Shown piece by piece: positions 21,582 to 32,967 of a stretch of 64,000 nucleotides of DNA; position 1 is the first letter of the stretch; each line of letters opens with the position of its first letter. The notes under the pieces were generated by a model. That model worked only from the letters and a program-made list of their open reading frames with translations. It ran no database searches and was not told the DNA's origin. Source of the stretch: Corynebacterium kalinowskii (GTDB taxonomy: Bacteria > Actinomycetota > Actinomycetes > Mycobacteriales > Mycobacteriaceae); NCBI RefSeq assembly GCF_009734385.1, contig NZ_CP046452.1:992001-1056000 (forward strand). The letters run 5' to 3'. The position numbers were made by a program, and so were the translations under genes.

Positions 21582-23437
21582 GTGACTGAGCCAGGGAAAA
21601 CCGGTTCGGCCCCGTCGCCAGCGACGCTGGCGCAGCGGGTGAAAACGCACCAGCCAGAACGCATGACTGGCGCGCAAGCCATTGTCCGTTCTCTCGAGGA
21701 ACTGGGCGCCGATGTGGTGTTCGGTATTCCAGGCGGCGCAGTGCTACCGCTCTACGACCCGCTGTACTCCTCCACCAAAGTCCGCCACGTGCTCACCCGC
21801 CATGAGCAGGGTGCTGGCCATGCTGCCACCGGTTATGCACAAGCCTCCGGCAAGGTCGGTGTCTGTATCGCCACCTCCGGCCCAGGCGCCACTAACCTGG
21901 TGACCCCACTGGCTGATGCCATGCTGGACTCCGTGCCAATCGTCGCGATCACAGGCCAGGTGGGCGCGAGCCTGCTCGGTACCGACGCGTTCCAAGAGGC
22001 CGATATCCGCGGCATCACCATTCCGGTGACCAAGCACAACTTCATGATCACCGATGCCCAGGAGATTCCGGCCGCGATCGCGGAGGCGTTCTATCTGGCG
22101 TCGTCAGGCCGCCCTGGCCCGATCCTCGTGGATGTGCCGAAAAACGTCCAAGAAGCCAAGATGGACTTTTCTTGGCCGCCTGTGATGAACCTGCCTGGCT
22201 ACCGACCAGTGACCACCCCGCATGGTCGACAGATCGATGAAGCCGTTCGGATGATCTCCGAATCTCAGCGCCCTGTCCTATACATCGGTGGCGGCGTAAT
22301 CAAGGCAAATGCGTCCGAACAACTGCGCGCGTTTGCTGAGTTCACCGGCATCCCAGTGGTCACCACCCTCATGGCCCTGGGTTCCTTCCCAGACTCCCAT
22401 CCACAGCACATGGGTATGCCGGGCATGCACGGCAGCGTTCCAGCCGTCGGCGCGATGCAGGGCGCTGACCTGCTGATTACCATCGGCGCACGTTTCGACG
22501 ACCGTGTCACCGGGCGCGTCGACAGCTTCGCACCCGGCGCCAAGGTCATTCACGCGGACATCGACCCAGCCGAAATCGGAAAGATCCGCGAAGCGCACGT
22601 GCCGATCGTGGGCGACGCAGGTGAGGTGCTCACCGCGCTTTTCGACGCGTACCAGTCGCAGAACCTGCCAAAGCCACAAATGAAGCAGTGGTGGGCCTTC
22701 TTGAACAACCTGGTGGAGCGCTTCCCGCGCGGCTATGAGGAACAAGGCGAAGACATCGTCGAGCCACAGCGTGTGGTGGAGACCCTATCCAAGGAAGTTG
22801 GCCCGGAGGCCATTTACTGTGCGGGCGTTGGCCAGCACCAAATGTGGTCTGCTCAGTTCCTTGATTTTGAGAACCCACGAACCTGGCTCAACTCTGGTGG
22901 CCTGGGCACCATGGGATACGCCATCCCGGCTGCAATGGGAGCAAAGGCCGCGCATCCTGACAAGGAAGTCTGGGCGATCGATGGTGATGGCTGCTTCCAG
23001 ATGACTAATCAGGAACTGGTCACCTGTGCCGTCGAGGGCTATCCGATCAAGGTGGCGCTGATCAACAACGGCAACCTGGGCATGGTGCGACAGTGGCAGA
23101 CCCTGTTCTACGACGGTCGCCACTCCAACTCCAACCTGGGCGACCGCGATAACTACCTGCCAGATTTCGTCGGGCTTGCCGAGGCCATGGGCTGCGCCGC
23201 GTTCCGCGTGACCTGCGACGAGGACGTACTGCCGACCATTCAGAAGGCGCGTGAGATCAATGATCGTCCGGTAGTTATTGACTTCATCGTGGGCGAGGAC
23301 GCTCAGGTGTGGCCGATGGTCGCAGCTGGTCACTCCAACTCGGACATTCAGTATGCCAAGGGGCTTCAGCCGCTGTTTGAGGAAGAGTCTGCCGACGGCC
23401 CGAACGAAGTTGCCGACGTGATCGAAAGGGAGCAGTA

Positions 23438-23438
<1 letters not shown>
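21582..23438 (+). CDS. ilvB: Acetolactate synthase large subunit
   Basis: A 618-residue thiamine-diphosphate enzyme that condenses pyruvate with pyruvate or 2-ketobutyrate, the first committed step to valine/leucine and isoleucine. [14 protein letters not shown] carries the start of the ThDP-binding region, with the catalytic glutamate in [14 protein letters not shown]; the FAD/ThDP motif [12 protein letters not shown]...[12 protein letters not shown] is also present. GTG 21582 follows AAGGAGCAA. Controlled by the upstream attenuator; its TAA overlaps the ilvN ATG by one base. Confidence 0.97.
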
Positions 23439-24990
<1,552 letters not shown>

Positions 24991-25002
24991 GCAATTAAGA
25001 CC

Positions 25003-25035
25003 AAGACCGTCTCTCGTTTTGAGAGGCGGTCTTTT
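25003..25035 (+). terminator. Terminator after ilvC
   Basis: AAGACCGTCTCTC (25003-25015) pairs with GAGAGGCGGTCTT (25021-25033) across a five-base loop, then TTT. Confidence 0.93.
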
Positions 25036-25112
25036 TGCTTTTCCAGTGTCGGGGAGCACATCCATCGCAGAATTTTTGTAGTGTCGGTGGGGTATCTCGA
25101 AAGGAGAGGGCT

Positions 25113-26735
25113 ATTAATTTTCGAACATTGTTTGGGGCGTTGACCCTTGCGACGCTGGTGACTGGCTGCGGTTCTGCGCTGCCACAATCACCCGTTGAGG
25201 TGCGGGAGAACGTCAATCAAAACATCCCGGTGGCGGCGAGGTTCGGCACAACGCCACAGGTGTTGTCGGATCCGCATCAGTCGGGAGTTCAAGCTGCCCA
25301 GACGATTTTCGAGAAGTCTGAAACTGCTGTGATTTCTGGGCCGAGTGTGGCTGCGCAGGCCCGAGCGGCGTCGATAAGCATTGTGGCGCACGCGCCCATG
25401 ATGGTCTCGACCCCGGAGACCAGCGCAGATGTTGCGACGGCGCTCGGCAAGCTGGGAGTGACGCACATCTTGATGGTTGGGGACGCGACCCCGCTGAATC
25501 TGCAGCGAATTGAAACAGTGGTCGACCCTGGCACTGCGGAGGGCATCGGGGAGTTGACCTCGCTCGCATTTCAGCGAAGGGAGACCCAGAATCTCCTGAT
25601 GGACCTCGTTCACACCGACCCCAACTTGCCCACCGAGTTCACGGTGCCCGGCCATTCGTTGGCCCCGAGTGGTGAGAAGGCCAAGACCTTCCCGGTGCAG
25701 AGTAAGCAAGACGGGGGAGCAGCGCCACCGGTGCTGGCCACCGCTGATTCGAGCATTGCGGCGGTAGCGACGGCGCGGGCGTTTGGTGCCAATGTCACCT
25801 ACCTTGAAAATGTCGACCCGCGGTTTAACGCCGAGACGGTCACCGCCACGGCCGGGCTCGCGAACCAGCCCATGCTGGCGCTTGGCGACGCCTTTGGCAC
25901 CGCAGACGAGCTGGCGCGCCGCATTCGCTCGGCCGCGCACAGTCCGCAGCAACCTGGTGGTGGCGGTCTCGTATTCCCAGGTCGTCGCATCGTGGCGCTG
26001 TACGGACACCCCAGTGGCCCAGCTTTAGGGGAACTCGGCGAGCAGCCTTTGGAAGCGTCGGTAGCGGAGGTGAAGGAACGGGCGAAGCAGTATCAAGCTC
26101 ACAGCGAGGAAACGGTGGTACCGGCCTTCGAAATTATTGCCACCGTGGCAGCCAGCCAACCGGGCGCGGACGGTGACTATTCCAATGAATCCACCGTGGA
26201 GGAGCTGGCGCCGTATGTGGACGCGATTACGAACGCGGGTGGTTATGCGATCCTCGATTTGCAGCCCGGCCGAGCCTCGTTCTTGGATCAGGCCAAGCGC
26301 TACGAGGAACTGCTCAAGCGACCTAACGTTGGGCTGGCGCTGGATCCGGAGTGGAAGCTCTACGGACAGGAAAAGCCGATGCACGATGTTGGTCATGTGA
26401 GCGCGGGCGAAATTAACGATGTCTCGCGTTGGCTCGCCGATCTCACTCGAGACAATGACGTGTCACAAAAGCCTTTGGTCGTGCACCAGTTCCAAACGCA
26501 AATGATCCGTGACCGCGATCAGCTGCAATTCCATGACGAGATTGCATTGATTATTCACGTCGATGGTCATGGCGCGCGCGGAGAGAAATTGGGCACGTGG
26601 GATGAAATCCGCAAGGGACTGGATCCGCGAATCTTCCTAGCCTGGAAGAACTTCCACGACGAAGACAAGCCCATGTTTACCCCCAAGGAAACGATGGACA
26701 CTGAGCCGCGACCGTGGTTGGTCACCTACCAGTAA
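25113..26735 (+). CDS. Secreted lipoprotein of an actinobacterial family, function unknown
   Basis: About 540 residues. The predicted signal peptide NFRTLFGALTLATLVTGC ends in a lipobox, so the protein should be lipidated. The N-terminal half shows alternating alpha/beta segments resembling cell-wall-binding repeat 2 modules (VTHILMVGDATPLNLQRIE, GANVTYLENVDPRF). The C-terminal half (VALYGHPSGPALGELGEQ, AILDLQPGRASFL, VGLALDPEWKLYG, VVHQFQTQMIRDRD, IIHVDGHG, FLAWKNFHDEDKPMFTP) has the spacing of a TIM-barrel hydrolase, but I cannot name the reaction. No ATG or GTG suits the start: ATT 25113, 4-5 nt after AAAGGAGAG, gives a charged n-region; TTG 25128 is the conventional choice but leaves an uncharged n-region. 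Confidence 0.75.
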   Translation: MNFRTLFGALTLATLVTGCGSALPQSPVEVRENVNQNIPVAARFGTTPQVLSDPHQSGVQAAQTIFEKSETAVISGPSVAAQARAASISIVAHAPMMVSTPETSADVATALGKLGVTHILMVGDATPLNLQRIETVVDPGTAEGIGELTSLAFQRRETQNLLMDLVHTDPNLPTEFTVPGHSLAPSGEKAKTFPVQSKQDGGAAPPVLATADSSIAAVATARAFGANVTYLENVDPRFNAETVTATAGLANQPMLALGDAFGTADELARRIRSAAHSPQQPGGGGLVFPGRRIVALYGHPSGPALGELGEQPLEASVAEVKERAKQYQAHSEETVVPAFEIIATVAASQPGADGDYSNESTVEELAPYVDAITNAGGYAILDLQPGRASFLDQAKRYEELLKRPNVGLALDPEWKLYGQEKPMHDVGHVSAGEINDVSRWLADLTRDNDVSQKPLVVHQFQTQMIRDRDQLQFHDEIALIIHVDGHGARGEKLGTWDEIRKGLDPRIFLAWKNFHDEDKPMFTPKETMDTEPRPWLVTYQ

Positions 26736-26759
26736 CTATGCACGCATGTGTATAAAAGC

Positions 26760-26805
26760 ACCCCTATATTCGTGGAGTAAACAGATGCGCAGAATGGATA
26801 GGGGT
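26760..26805 (+). promoter_or_regulatory. Inverted repeat upstream of serA
   Basis: ACCCCTAT (26760-26767) and ATAGGGGT (26798-26805) form a perfect 8-bp inverted repeat 30 nt apart. A possible -10 (TAAACT, 26806-26811) follows at once and the serA start is about 100 bp further on. It could be an operator or a leader hairpin. Confidence 0.35.
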
Positions 26806-26911
26806 TAAACTACGGAGCAGTTGTCGCCATTCGTGCCGGCGCCAACCTGCTGTGCGCCGACGCGGTCGTGCCTGCGCGTAGTGGTCAATCCCATCATCAG
26901 GAGATGTTTTC

Positions 26912-28507
26912 GTGGCCCTCAATGACCGTCCTGTAGTACTTATCGCCGACAAGCTTGCGCAGTCCACCGTTGACGCGCTCGGCGATGCCGTTGAAGTTCG
27001 TTGGGTAGATGGTCCAAACCGGGCCGAATTGCTCGCCGCTGTTCCAGAAGCTGACGCGCTTCTCGTGCGTTCTGCTACCACCGTCGATGCCGAGGTGCTG
27101 GCTGCAGCTTCCAAGCTGAAGATCGTCGGCCGTGCCGGTGTTGGCCTGGACAACGTTGACATTCAGGCAGCCACCGAGCGTGGCGTCATGGTGTGCAACG
27201 CGCCGACCTCTAACATTCACTCCGCTTGTGAGCACGCAATTTCCTTGCTGCTGTCCACCGCGCGCCAGATCCCAATGGCAGACGCATCGCTGCGCGAAGG
27301 CGAGTGGAAGCGCTCTTCCTTCAAGGGTGTAGAGATCTTCGGCAAGACCATCGGTATCGTCGGCTTCGGTCATATCGGCCAGTTGTTCGCCCAGCGTCTT
27401 GCTGCTTTTGAGACCACCATCATTGCGTACGACCCATACGCAAACCCAGCTCGCGCCGCTCAGCTCGGCGTCGAACTGACCTCTCTTGAGGACCTGATGG
27501 GTCGCTCCGACTTCGTCACCATCCACCTGCCAAAGACCAAGGAAACGGCCGGCATGTTCAATGCTGAGCTGCTTGCTAAGTCCAAGAAGGGCCAGATCAT
27601 CATCAACGCTGCCCGTGGTGGCCTGGTTGATGAGCAGGCACTGTGCGACGCCATCGAGTCCGGCCAGATCCGTGGCGCAGGCTTCGACGTGTTCGCCACC
27701 GAGCCTTGCACCGACTCTCCGCTGTTCAAGCGTCCAGAGGTTGTCGTTACTCCTCACCTTGGTGCTTCCACCGTGGAAGCCCAGGACCGCGCCGGCACCG
27801 ACGTGGCAGATTCCGTCCTCAAGGCGCTGAAGGGCGAGTTCGTTGCTGACGCAGTGAACGTCTCCGGCGGTCGCGTGGGCGAAGAGGTCTCCCTCTGGCT
27901 CGAACTGGCTCGCAAGCTCGGCCTGGTCGCAGGTCACCTGCTCAATGGCGTACCAGTTTCCATCGAGGTCGAGGCTTGTGGTGAGCTGTCCTCCGAGAAC
28001 TCCGAGGTACTCGGCCTGGCTGCCCTGCGTGGCCTGTTCTCCGGCCAGACCGATCAGCCTGTCACCTTCGTGAACGCGCCACAGATCGCGGAAACCCGTG
28101 GCGTTGAGCTCAAGGTGTCCTCTTCCTCTGAGTCCTTGACCCACCGTTCTTCCCTGATCGTGCGTACCTTCGCGGCAGACGGCACCAAGGCCTCCGTCGT
28201 GGGCGCACTGACCGGACTGGACGGCCAGGAGAAGATCGTTCGCATCAACCGTCGTGGCATCGACATGCGTGCCACCGGCCGCAACCTGTTCCTGTTCTAC
28301 CCAGACGCTCCTGGCGCACTGGGTAAGGTGGGCACCCTGCTGGGTTCCCAGGACATCAACGTTGAAGCTGCTGCTATGTCCCTCGAGCAGGAGTCCAACG
28401 GCGCTATCCTCGTGCTGCGCGTGAACCAGGAAGTGCCAGAGGAGCTTTTCGAGGAGATCGGCGCATCCCTCGGCGGTGCAAAGAAGTTCCAGCTCAACCT
28501 GGATTAA
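26912..28507 (+). CDS. serA: D-3-phosphoglycerate dehydrogenase
   Basis: A 531-residue long-form (type I) enzyme that oxidises 3-phosphoglycerate at the start of serine synthesis. It has a D-2-hydroxyacid dehydrogenase core (NAD motif GFGHIGQLFAQRL at about residues 151-163; HLPKTKET; catalytic His in TPHLGAST), an ASB intervening domain (about 320-450) and a C-terminal ACT domain (FLFYPDAPGALGKVGTLLG). Actinobacterial enzymes of this form are inhibited by serine through the ACT/ASB domains. GTG 26912 follows AGGAGA. A strong terminator separates it from leuB. Confidence 0.96.
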   Translation: MALNDRPVVLIADKLAQSTVDALGDAVEVRWVDGPNRAELLAAVPEADALLVRSATTVDAEVLAAASKLKIVGRAGVGLDNVDIQAATERGVMVCNAPTSNIHSACEHAISLLLSTARQIPMADASLREGEWKRSSFKGVEIFGKTIGIVGFGHIGQLFAQRLAAFETTIIAYDPYANPARAAQLGVELTSLEDLMGRSDFVTIHLPKTKETAGMFNAELLAKSKKGQIIINAARGGLVDEQALCDAIESGQIRGAGFDVFATEPCTDSPLFKRPEVVVTPHLGASTVEAQDRAGTDVADSVLKALKGEFVADAVNVSGGRVGEEVSLWLELARKLGLVAGHLLNGVPVSIEVEACGELSSENSEVLGLAALRGLFSGQTDQPVTFVNAPQIAETRGVELKVSSSSESLTHRSSLIVRTFAADGTKASVVGALTGLDGQEKIVRINRRGIDMRATGRNLFLFYPDAPGALGKVGTLLGSQDINVEAAAMSLEQESNGAILVLRVNQEVPEELFEEIGASLGGAKKFQLNLD

Positions 28508-28519
28508 TTAGTCCCCGAA

Positions 28520-28556
28520 AAGGAAGGCTGCCCTAAAGTGGTGGCCTTCCTTTTTT
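28520..28556 (+). terminator. Terminator after serA
   Basis: AAGGAAGGCTGCC (28520-28532) pairs with GGTGGCCTTCCTT (28540-28552) with a 7-nt loop and is followed by TTTT. Confidence 0.92.
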
Positions 28557-28656
28557 GTTGTCTTTCTCTCATTCCTAATTGTGAACCTTTGACCCGCTCA
28601 GCGGTGCAGACGTGCTACACTCTCAACAATCCCGCAAAATGAGAGAGGAATCCCGC

Positions 28657-29667
28657 ATGTTGAAACTTGCTGTTATTGATGGCGACGGCATCGGCCCAGA
28701 AGTCACCGCCGAAGCGCTCAAGGTGTTGCGCGCGGTTCGCGACGACATCGAAGTCACAGAATTCGACCTCGGCGCCCGCCGCTACCTGAAGAACGGCGAG
28801 CTCCTCACCGATGCGGACCTGGAATCTCTCAAAGAACACGACGCCATCCTGCTGGGGGCCATTGGCGCCCCAGGTGAGGTGCCTCCTGGCGTCCTGGAGC
28901 GTGGCCTGCTGCTGCAACTGCGGTTTAAGCTGGACCACCATGTCAATCTCCGACCGGCAAAGCTGTACCCGACGTCGACAAGCCCGCTGGCGAACCCCGG
29001 TGAGATCGATTTCGTGGTCGTCCGCGAGGGAACCGAGGGCCTGTACTGCGGTAATGGTGGCGGTCTGCGTGTGGGTACCCCGCACGAAGTAGCCTCCGAG
29101 GTCTCGCAGAACACCCGCTTCGGCGTGGAGCGCGTGGTGCGTGACGCGTTCGAGCGCGCGATGACCCGCCGCAAGCACGTGACTCTGGTGCACAAGACGA
29201 ACGTGCTGGTTAATGCGGGCAGCCTGTGGGAGCGCACCGTGGCCGACGTGGCAAAGGAATACCCCGAGGTCACCGTGGACTACAACCACATCGACGCCGC
29301 GACCATCTACATGGTCACCGACCCGCAGCGTTACGACGTCATCGTCACCGACAACCTCTTCGGCGATATCCTCACCGACTTGGCTGGTGCGGTCACGGGC
29401 GGCATTGGCCTGGCGGCATCGGGCAATATTGATGCCACCCGCGTCAACCCCTCTATGTTTGAGCCGGTGCACGGTTCCGCGCCGGACATTGCAGGCAAGG
29501 GTATTGCGGATCCGAGCGCCGCAATCCTGTCAGCTGCACTGATGCTGCGCCACCTGGGGGATGCGGCGAATGCGGAGCGGATCGAAAAGGCTGTGGAGGC
29601 TGATGTGATTTCCCGCACTGAAATTATTACGAGTGAAATAGGAGACAGAATCGCCGCGAGCGTTTAG
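28657..29667 (+). CDS. leuB: 3-isopropylmalate dehydrogenase
   Basis: A 336-residue beta-decarboxylating dehydrogenase of leucine synthesis. [14 protein letters not shown] at the N-terminus, the substrate-binding arginines in [31 protein letters not shown], and the metal/NAD region [15 protein letters not shown]...[14 protein letters not shown] are characteristic. The promoter has an extended -10 (TGCTACACT, TACACT at 28616-28621). In the leader, CTCTCA (28620-28625) can pair with TGAGAG (28640-28645) at the edge of the ribosome site GAGAGAGGA, so some translational control is possible. The next gene follows after 9 bp. Confidence 0.95.
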   Translation: MLKLAVIDGDGIGPEVTAEALKVLRAVRDDIEVTEFDLGARRYLKNGELLTDADLESLKEHDAILLGAIGAPGEVPPGVLERGLLLQLRFKLDHHVNLRPAKLYPTSTSPLANPGEIDFVVVREGTEGLYCGNGGGLRVGTPHEVASEVSQNTRFGVERVVRDAFERAMTRRKHVTLVHKTNVLVNAGSLWERTVADVAKEYPEVTVDYNHIDAATIYMVTDPQRYDVIVTDNLFGDILTDLAGAVTGGIGLAASGNIDATRVNPSMFEPVHGSAPDIAGKGIADPSAAILSAALMLRHLGDAANAERIEKAVEADVISRTEIITSEIGDRIAASV

Positions 29668-29676
29668 TCTCATGGC

Positions 29677-31527
29677 ATGACCGTTGAACTTGAGGAGATC
29701 CAGAATTTCCTGAGCAACCACATGCCATACTCCGAGCTTGACTCGGCGACTCTTCGGACGCTGCCCGGCCGCATGGACATGATCTATGTGCGCCGGGGCG
29801 ACCTTATCTTTCAGGTCGGTGACAGCAACAACTACTGCCACATCATCCGCTCCGGCGCGGTGGACGTACTCGACGCGGATGGCGTGCTGCTGGATCGTCG
29901 AGAAGCTGGCCGATCCTTCGGATATTCGACCCTCAAAGACAACACCGCCTCGCTCTATACGATGCTCGCGGTAGAGGACTCACTACTGCTGCGCATTCCG
30001 CGCGAGGTGTACCTGGAACTCGCGGCGGCGAATCCCATCCTGGACAGCTATTTCTCCACTCAGAGTGCCCGCATCCGCCAGGCTGCCTCCAAGCTCCGCG
30101 ATTCCTCCAGCGCCGATGTGCTGCGCACCAAGCTCGGCGAGTTCATGATCACCGATCCGGCGCAGATTGATCCCAATGAGACGATTCAGGCCGCGGCGGC
30201 GCGTATGCAGGAAGTGAACGTTTCTTCGCTGCTCATTGCGCCGAATTTCGAACTGCAGGGCATCATCACCGACCGCGATCTGCGCAAGCTGGTTGCTGCC
30301 GGGGGATCCATTGACCGCCCCGTGTCGGCGATCATGACTCCGAACCCGATCTTTGCCACCCCGGATACCCTCGCGTTCGAAGCCATGCTGATGATGGCCG
30401 AGCGGGGGATTCACCACCTACCGGTCGTCGATAATGCCAAGATCGTGGGCGTCATTGCCTCCGCCGACATCATGCGCCTGCTGCGCCACGACCCGATCTA
30501 CCTCACCGCCGATCTGTCGCGCCGCAATTCGCCTGAGGAATTGCAGCAGGTGTACTCGAACGCGGCGGACGTGGCCGTGCGCTTCATCGAACGCGGCGCC
30601 TCCGCGGAGGAAGTGACGGCGCTGCTCACCGTCGCAGCGGATGCGCTGGCCCGGCGTTTGCTCAAGCTCGGCGAGGAAAAGTTTGGCGCACCGCCCGTGC
30701 CATACTGCTTCGTCGTCGTAGGTTCCCAAGGTCGTCGTGGCATGGGCCTGGCCTCGGATCAAGACAACTGCCTGGTGCTTTCCGATTCCTATGACCCGAC
30801 ACAGCACGCCGAGTACTTCGAAAACCTCACCCGTTATGTCTGCGAGGGCCTCGACAAGGCAGGTCAGGTGCTGTGTCCTGGCGACATGATGGCGATGACC
30901 CCGCAGTGGCGGATGACCGTCTCCGAGTGGATCTCCACGTTCCGCACCTGGATTACCGCTCCCGAACCGGATGCTCTGCTGCATTCCCAGACGTTCTTCG
31001 ACTTCCGAGGCATCTATGGCTCCCTCGAGCTTGCCGAGCAGGTACACGCCGCCGCTGTCGAGATGGCGAAAGGCGCCGGTCGCATGCATGCCCACCTCGC
31101 TGCTTTGGCTTCTCGACGCGAACCGCCGCTCGGTTTCTTCCGCGGTTTTGTCCTCGACCGCTCCGGCGAGTATGCCAACACCCTGGATGTGAAGAAGGGC
31201 GGCATCGCGGCGGTGGTGCAAATGGCTCGCCTCTACGCGCTGGCCGCAGGTGTGTCGGAGGTCGGTACCATCGCGCGCTTGCAGGCCTCTGCAGGCAACG
31301 GGGTTTCGGAACAGGGGGCGAGCGATCTCGTCGACGCCTATGAGTTCCTCTTCACCATGTCCTTGCGCTGGCAAGCCGATCAAATCCGGGCAGGGGAGAA
31401 GGCGAGCTACCATGTCGATCCTGCGAAGCTCTCCAAGATGGAGCGCGAGCATCTGCGGGATGCCTTCCAGGTGATCAAGTCGATGCAAACTGCCCTTGCT
31501 ACCAAGTTCCCGGTGCGCAGCATATGA
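29677..31527 (+). CDS. cNMP-binding/CBS/DUF294 nucleotidyltransferase-like protein
   Basis: A 616-residue multidomain protein. Residues 20-135 form a cyclic-nucleotide-binding-like domain (RRGDLIFQVGDSNNYCHIIRSGAVDV); about 150-275 are two CBS domains (ADE/nucleotide sensors, VSSLLIAPNFELQGIITDRDLRKL and HHLPVVDNAKIVGVIASADI); about 300-440 are a DUF294 nucleotidyltransferase with GSQGRRGMGLASDQDN supplying the metal-binding acidic residues; the rest is the helical DUF294 C-terminal substrate-binding domain. It looks like a nucleotide-regulated signal-transduction transferase. Its last four bases overlap the start of an exonuclease gene (ATGA), so the two are translationally coupled. Confidence 0.85.
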   Translation: MTVELEEIQNFLSNHMPYSELDSATLRTLPGRMDMIYVRRGDLIFQVGDSNNYCHIIRSGAVDVLDADGVLLDRREAGRSFGYSTLKDNTASLYTMLAVEDSLLLRIPREVYLELAAANPILDSYFSTQSARIRQAASKLRDSSSADVLRTKLGEFMITDPAQIDPNETIQAAAARMQEVNVSSLLIAPNFELQGIITDRDLRKLVAAGGSIDRPVSAIMTPNPIFATPDTLAFEAMLMMAERGIHHLPVVDNAKIVGVIASADIMRLLRHDPIYLTADLSRRNSPEELQQVYSNAADVAVRFIERGASAEEVTALLTVAADALARRLLKLGEEKFGAPPVPYCFVVVGSQGRRGMGLASDQDNCLVLSDSYDPTQHAEYFENLTRYVCEGLDKAGQVLCPGDMMAMTPQWRMTVSEWISTFRTWITAPEPDALLHSQTFFDFRGIYGSLELAEQVHAAAVEMAKGAGRMHAHLAALASRREPPLGFFRGFVLDRSGEYANTLDVKKGGIAAVVQMARLYALAAGVSEVGTIARLQASAGNGVSEQGASDLVDAYEFLFTMSLRWQADQIRAGEKASYHVDPAKLSKMEREHLRDAFQVIKSMQTALATKFPVRSI

Positions 31528-32099
31528 GATTCTTCCGGCCGAACCCGCCCGTCGACGAGCTCCGCTTGCTGGCCGTGGACATCGAAACCACCGGCCTCAA
31601 ACCTGGCCGGGATCGGATGCTGTCGATCGGCTGGGTCCCCGTCGATGGCGACGTGATCAAACTCGATCAGGCCCAGTACTTTGTCTTCTCCGATGCCGCC
31701 GATGTCACCTCTTCGGTGAATGTGCATGGGCTTACCGACGACGCCCTGGCTGCTGGGTCTCCATTGTCAGAGGTATTACCGGTGTTCCAAGAGGCGCTAG
31801 CAGGCCGGGTGCTGCTCGCGCACTACGCCGCGATCGAATTCGGTTTTCTGCGCCATGAATTGGGACGTTCGTTCAAACCGGAAATCGTGGACACCTTCGC
31901 GTTGGAGCGGCGCCACATGGAGCGAATGGGTACCTATCCGCGTGGTGATGATCTCCGTCTGCCCCGGGTCCGCGCGCGTTATAATCTCCCCAATTACCCC
32001 TCCCACAATGCACTGACGGACGCCCTGGCCTGCGCAGAGCTGTATTTATGCCAAGTAAAACAATTATCCTTAGGTAACTTAAGCAGCTTGCAACCCTGA
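31524..32099 (+). CDS. DnaQ-like 3'-5' exonuclease
   Basis: A 191-residue DEDDh exonuclease: Exo I motif DIETTGLKPG at about residues 19-28, Exo II in LLAHYAAIEFGFL, Exo III in SHNALTDALACAELYL. It is coupled to the upstream CBS/DUF294 protein by an ATGA overlap, which suggests that both act in one process. It is unlike the other DEDD exonuclease of this window (681-1352) and not an obvious polymerase III epsilon subunit. Confidence 0.87.
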   Translation: MRFFRPNPPVDELRLLAVDIETTGLKPGRDRMLSIGWVPVDGDVIKLDQAQYFVFSDAADVTSSVNVHGLTDDALAAGSPLSEVLPVFQEALAGRVLLAHYAAIEFGFLRHELGRSFKPEIVDTFALERRHMERMGTYPRGDDLRLPRVRARYNLPNYPSHNALTDALACAELYLCQVKQLSLGNLSSLQP

Positions 32100-32117
32100 T
32101 CTGTGTATGATTCAACC

Positions 32118-32909
32118 ATGCGAATTGGACGAATTGCCACCCCTGAAGGAATGTGTTTCTGCGTCATCGATGACGAGGGAACCACCGCTAAGCAGATTTC
32201 CGGACATCCATTTGAAGCTCCACAATTTACCGGCAAGGAGTGGCCTCTTGCCGAGGTGCGCCTGCTCGCCCCTATGCTGCCAGGCAAGATTGTCGCCCTT
32301 GGTCGCAACTACGCCGACCACGTTGCGGAGGTGTTCCAGAAGAGCGCCGATGCGTTGCCACCAACGATCTTCCTCAAGCCTTCGACCGCTGTTGTCGGTC
32401 CTGGCGCTGCTATTAAGATCCCTGACTTCGCCACGAAGGTCGAGTTCGAGGGCGAGGTCGCCATGGTGATTTCCAAGCCATGTAAGAACGTCAAGGCTGA
32501 TGATTGGCAGGACTACGTTCTCGGCTTTACCATCTTGAACGATGTTTCTTCCCGCGACCTGCAGTTTGCCGACGGCCAGTGGGCACGTGCGAAGGGCATC
32601 GACACCTTCGCACCGATGGGCCCATGGATCGAAACCGACCTGTCCAAGTTCGAGTTCGACAACATCTCCATCAAGGCGCACCTGACCCACGACGGCGAAA
32701 CCACCACGCCACAGGACTCCAACTCTAACCAGATGATCAAGACTTTCGGTGAGATCCTGGAAATGATCACCGAGTCCATGACCCTGCTGCCTGGCGATGT
32801 CGTTATCACCGGCTCCCCAGCAGGCACCAAGGAAATGTTCCCTGGCGACTTCATCGAGATCGAGGTTGCGGGCATCGGTAAGCTGGGCAACCCAGTCGAG
32901 CGGGCATAA
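32118..32909 (+). CDS. Fumarylacetoacetate-hydrolase-family protein, probably oxaloacetate decarboxylase
   Basis: A 263-residue FAH-fold enzyme. The metal-binding glutamates are in VEFEGEVAMVI, with ALGRNYADHVAE, FTILNDVSSRDLQ and SPAGTKEMFPGDFIEIEV as further family motifs. Its place between leuB and gltX matches that of cg1458 of C. glutamicum, which is described as an oxaloacetate decarboxylase (Odx); acylpyruvate hydrolysis is the alternative. A TATGAT -10 box (32106-32111, with an upstream TG) ends 6 nt before the ATG, so it is probably leaderless. Confidence 0.88.
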   Translation: MRIGRIATPEGMCFCVIDDEGTTAKQISGHPFEAPQFTGKEWPLAEVRLLAPMLPGKIVALGRNYADHVAEVFQKSADALPPTIFLKPSTAVVGPGAAIKIPDFATKVEFEGEVAMVISKPCKNVKADDWQDYVLGFTILNDVSSRDLQFADGQWARAKGIDTFAPMGPWIETDLSKFEFDNISIKAHLTHDGETTTPQDSNSNQMIKTFGEILEMITESMTLLPGDVVITGSPAGTKEMFPGDFIEIEVAGIGKLGNPVERA

Positions 32910-32967
32910 GTCTGCGACCGGCGCGATTTTCGATGCATGAAGCCCGATAGTCCGAGTAAAAATGCTG

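Noticed and set aside
25035..25112. TTG start at 25035 for the lipoprotein
   Set aside because: It lies in the ilvC terminator T run and would bury the signal peptide behind 26 residues.
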